64,000 nucleotides of DNA from Halictus rubicundus (taxonomy: Eukaryota; Arthropoda; Insecta; Hymenoptera; Halictidae): the NCBI RefSeq assembly GCF_050948215.1, contig NC_135149.1:9963001-10027000 (forward strand). Direction: 5' to 3'. The translations under genes were made by a program, and so were the position numbers. Positions 62,996 through 64,000 of the stretch are shown in pieces (the first letter of the stretch is position 1; every line of letters starts with the position of its first letter). The notes under the pieces are model-generated. The model worked only from the letters and a program-made list of their open reading frames with translations. It searched no databases and had not been told where the DNA came from.

Positions 62996-63362
62996 ATAAT
63001 ATAATGAACATGATGAAAATACACATAAATACCGAAGGCACTTGTGCGATTTTATTTATTCGACTCACCCTGTACATCCGGGAAAAAGATGGATCGTTAG
63101 AGATACGTTTCGCGCGTGTGTTTTCTACACGCTTGTAATAAATAATGACTGAAGTTCAGTATCGCATTGGCATGATGCATGGTGCATGCCGTTGTATAAT
63201 GACTTTTGTTTATTTGATTAAAGGGCCCCTGCTGTTCTCGTGGAATTTATGCAGTCGAAGGTAGAGTTCGAGACTGTTTCAGTAAATTTTGGTACGCTTT
63301 CCAAATTTCGAATTCTTCAAAATGCAATTACCGAAATTGTACTAACAAATTCCTGCGAAATT

Positions 63363-63800
63363 ATTCAACAATTTCTTTAGACGCAGATTATAAAAATTGC
63401 TTAAAAATCTGAATGAACACTGCTCTGTTACTTTCAACGAATAATATGAGACAGTCAATCTTTCAATGCTCTGCAGTTCTACTGTCAAAGAACACTGCCA
63501 ACAATCACAGAACATTTATCACAGATCACATTTTCAGTAAAGCTTCTCATCCCATTTTATGCGAAAGAATTTCGGACAAATTATTCAATAATTTCTCTAG
63601 ACATAAATATTACTACGATAGTCGTTCAAAATGCGATTAAATACAGTTTCGTTCCTTTCACAAAATGATACGAAACAGTCAGTGTTTCGATGTTATGCAG
63701 TTCTGCTGTTAAAAAGTACCATCCGCCAGCAACGTGCCATTTATCAGAGATTGCATTTTCAGTAAAGCTTCTCGTTCCGTTTTACTCGACAGAATAATTT
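63363..63800 (+). repeat. Tandem duplication with a period of 220-224 bp
   Basis: attcaacaatttctttagac (63363) and attcaataatttctctagac (63583) open the two units. Both continue with cagtcaatctttcaatg / cagtcagtgtttcgatg, gcagttct.ctgt, atttatca and cattttcagtaaagcttctc. Confidence 0.85.
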
Positions 63801-64000
63801 CGAAACGATGATTCGCATGAACTTGACCAACGAACGTGCTTTTCGCCCGATCCCGGTGCACCTAACTTTTATAAAACGGATTCAACTTTTATGACTGCCG
63901 TCGTCGGGAGAGCCGTATAACTGGGGATCGGTCATAAAAAAAAATTAAATGCGAAAGAATTACAACTCATTTCGGATTATGTCTTTCTCTCTCCTCCTCT

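Larger units (their letters stand above)
41336..64000 (+). other. Downstream intron of the receptor gene (partial, at least 22.7 kb)
   Basis: Starts with the gtgagc donor after NYGIK. I looked for the expected next receptor segment (an AFEELE-type start followed by the lobe-2 region) and did not see it, so the intron probably runs past the window end. It carries the second mariner, four members of a TTAA family plus three other TTAA elements, the nested palindrome at 59.4-60.1 kb, the 30-nt core array at 61.8 kb and two tandem repeat blocks at the right end. Confidence 0.6.

Overview
The window is eukaryotic and insect-like. It is AT-rich with GC-rich islands, uses GT-AG introns, carries many TA-flanked mariner-type and TTAA-flanked short elements, and has no operon structure. 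The density of DD41D-type mariner copies, the lack of obvious CpG depletion and the protein matches fit a hymenopteran (ant or bee), but the species is an inference.

Only one host gene is supported. Two exons on the + strand, 7336-7478 and 41165-41335, join in phase and encode a continuous piece of the extracellular Venus-flytrap ligand-binding domain of a class C GPCR of the metabotropic glutamate receptor family. The wording resembles the insect mGluRB / mangetout (DmXR) branch more than mGluRA. The intron between them is 33,686 bp. The rest of the window is upstream intron (1-7335) and downstream intron (41336 onward). I found no flanking exon, so nearly the whole window is read here as intronic DNA of this receptor gene.

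What fills the introns: (i) two decayed mariner-like transposons with long terminal inverted repeats (21670-23914 and 44379-46765), each with a broken minus-strand transposase and each with a foreign-looking block inside; (ii) a truncated end of the first mariner family at 61345-61560, preceded by tandem copies of its own tip; (iii) a nested palindrome at 59387-60073; (iv) several families of short TTAA-flanked elements, one of which was the target of the 21670 mariner and survives uninterrupted at 35113-35395; (v) a foldback family with six copies; (vi) many tandem duplications and microsatellites.

The most unusual pattern is a short dispersed core, AAGTAGAA(T) + about 10 variable bases + (G)GTCAGAC, 24-31 nt long. 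It recurs on the + strand only. It sits inside longer units at 26463-27535 and 32797-33218, as a single copy at 13867, and as a pure head-to-tail array of about 30-nt units at 61841-62021. Both ends of the core are conserved while its middle and the sequence between cores drift. I cannot assign it to a known element.
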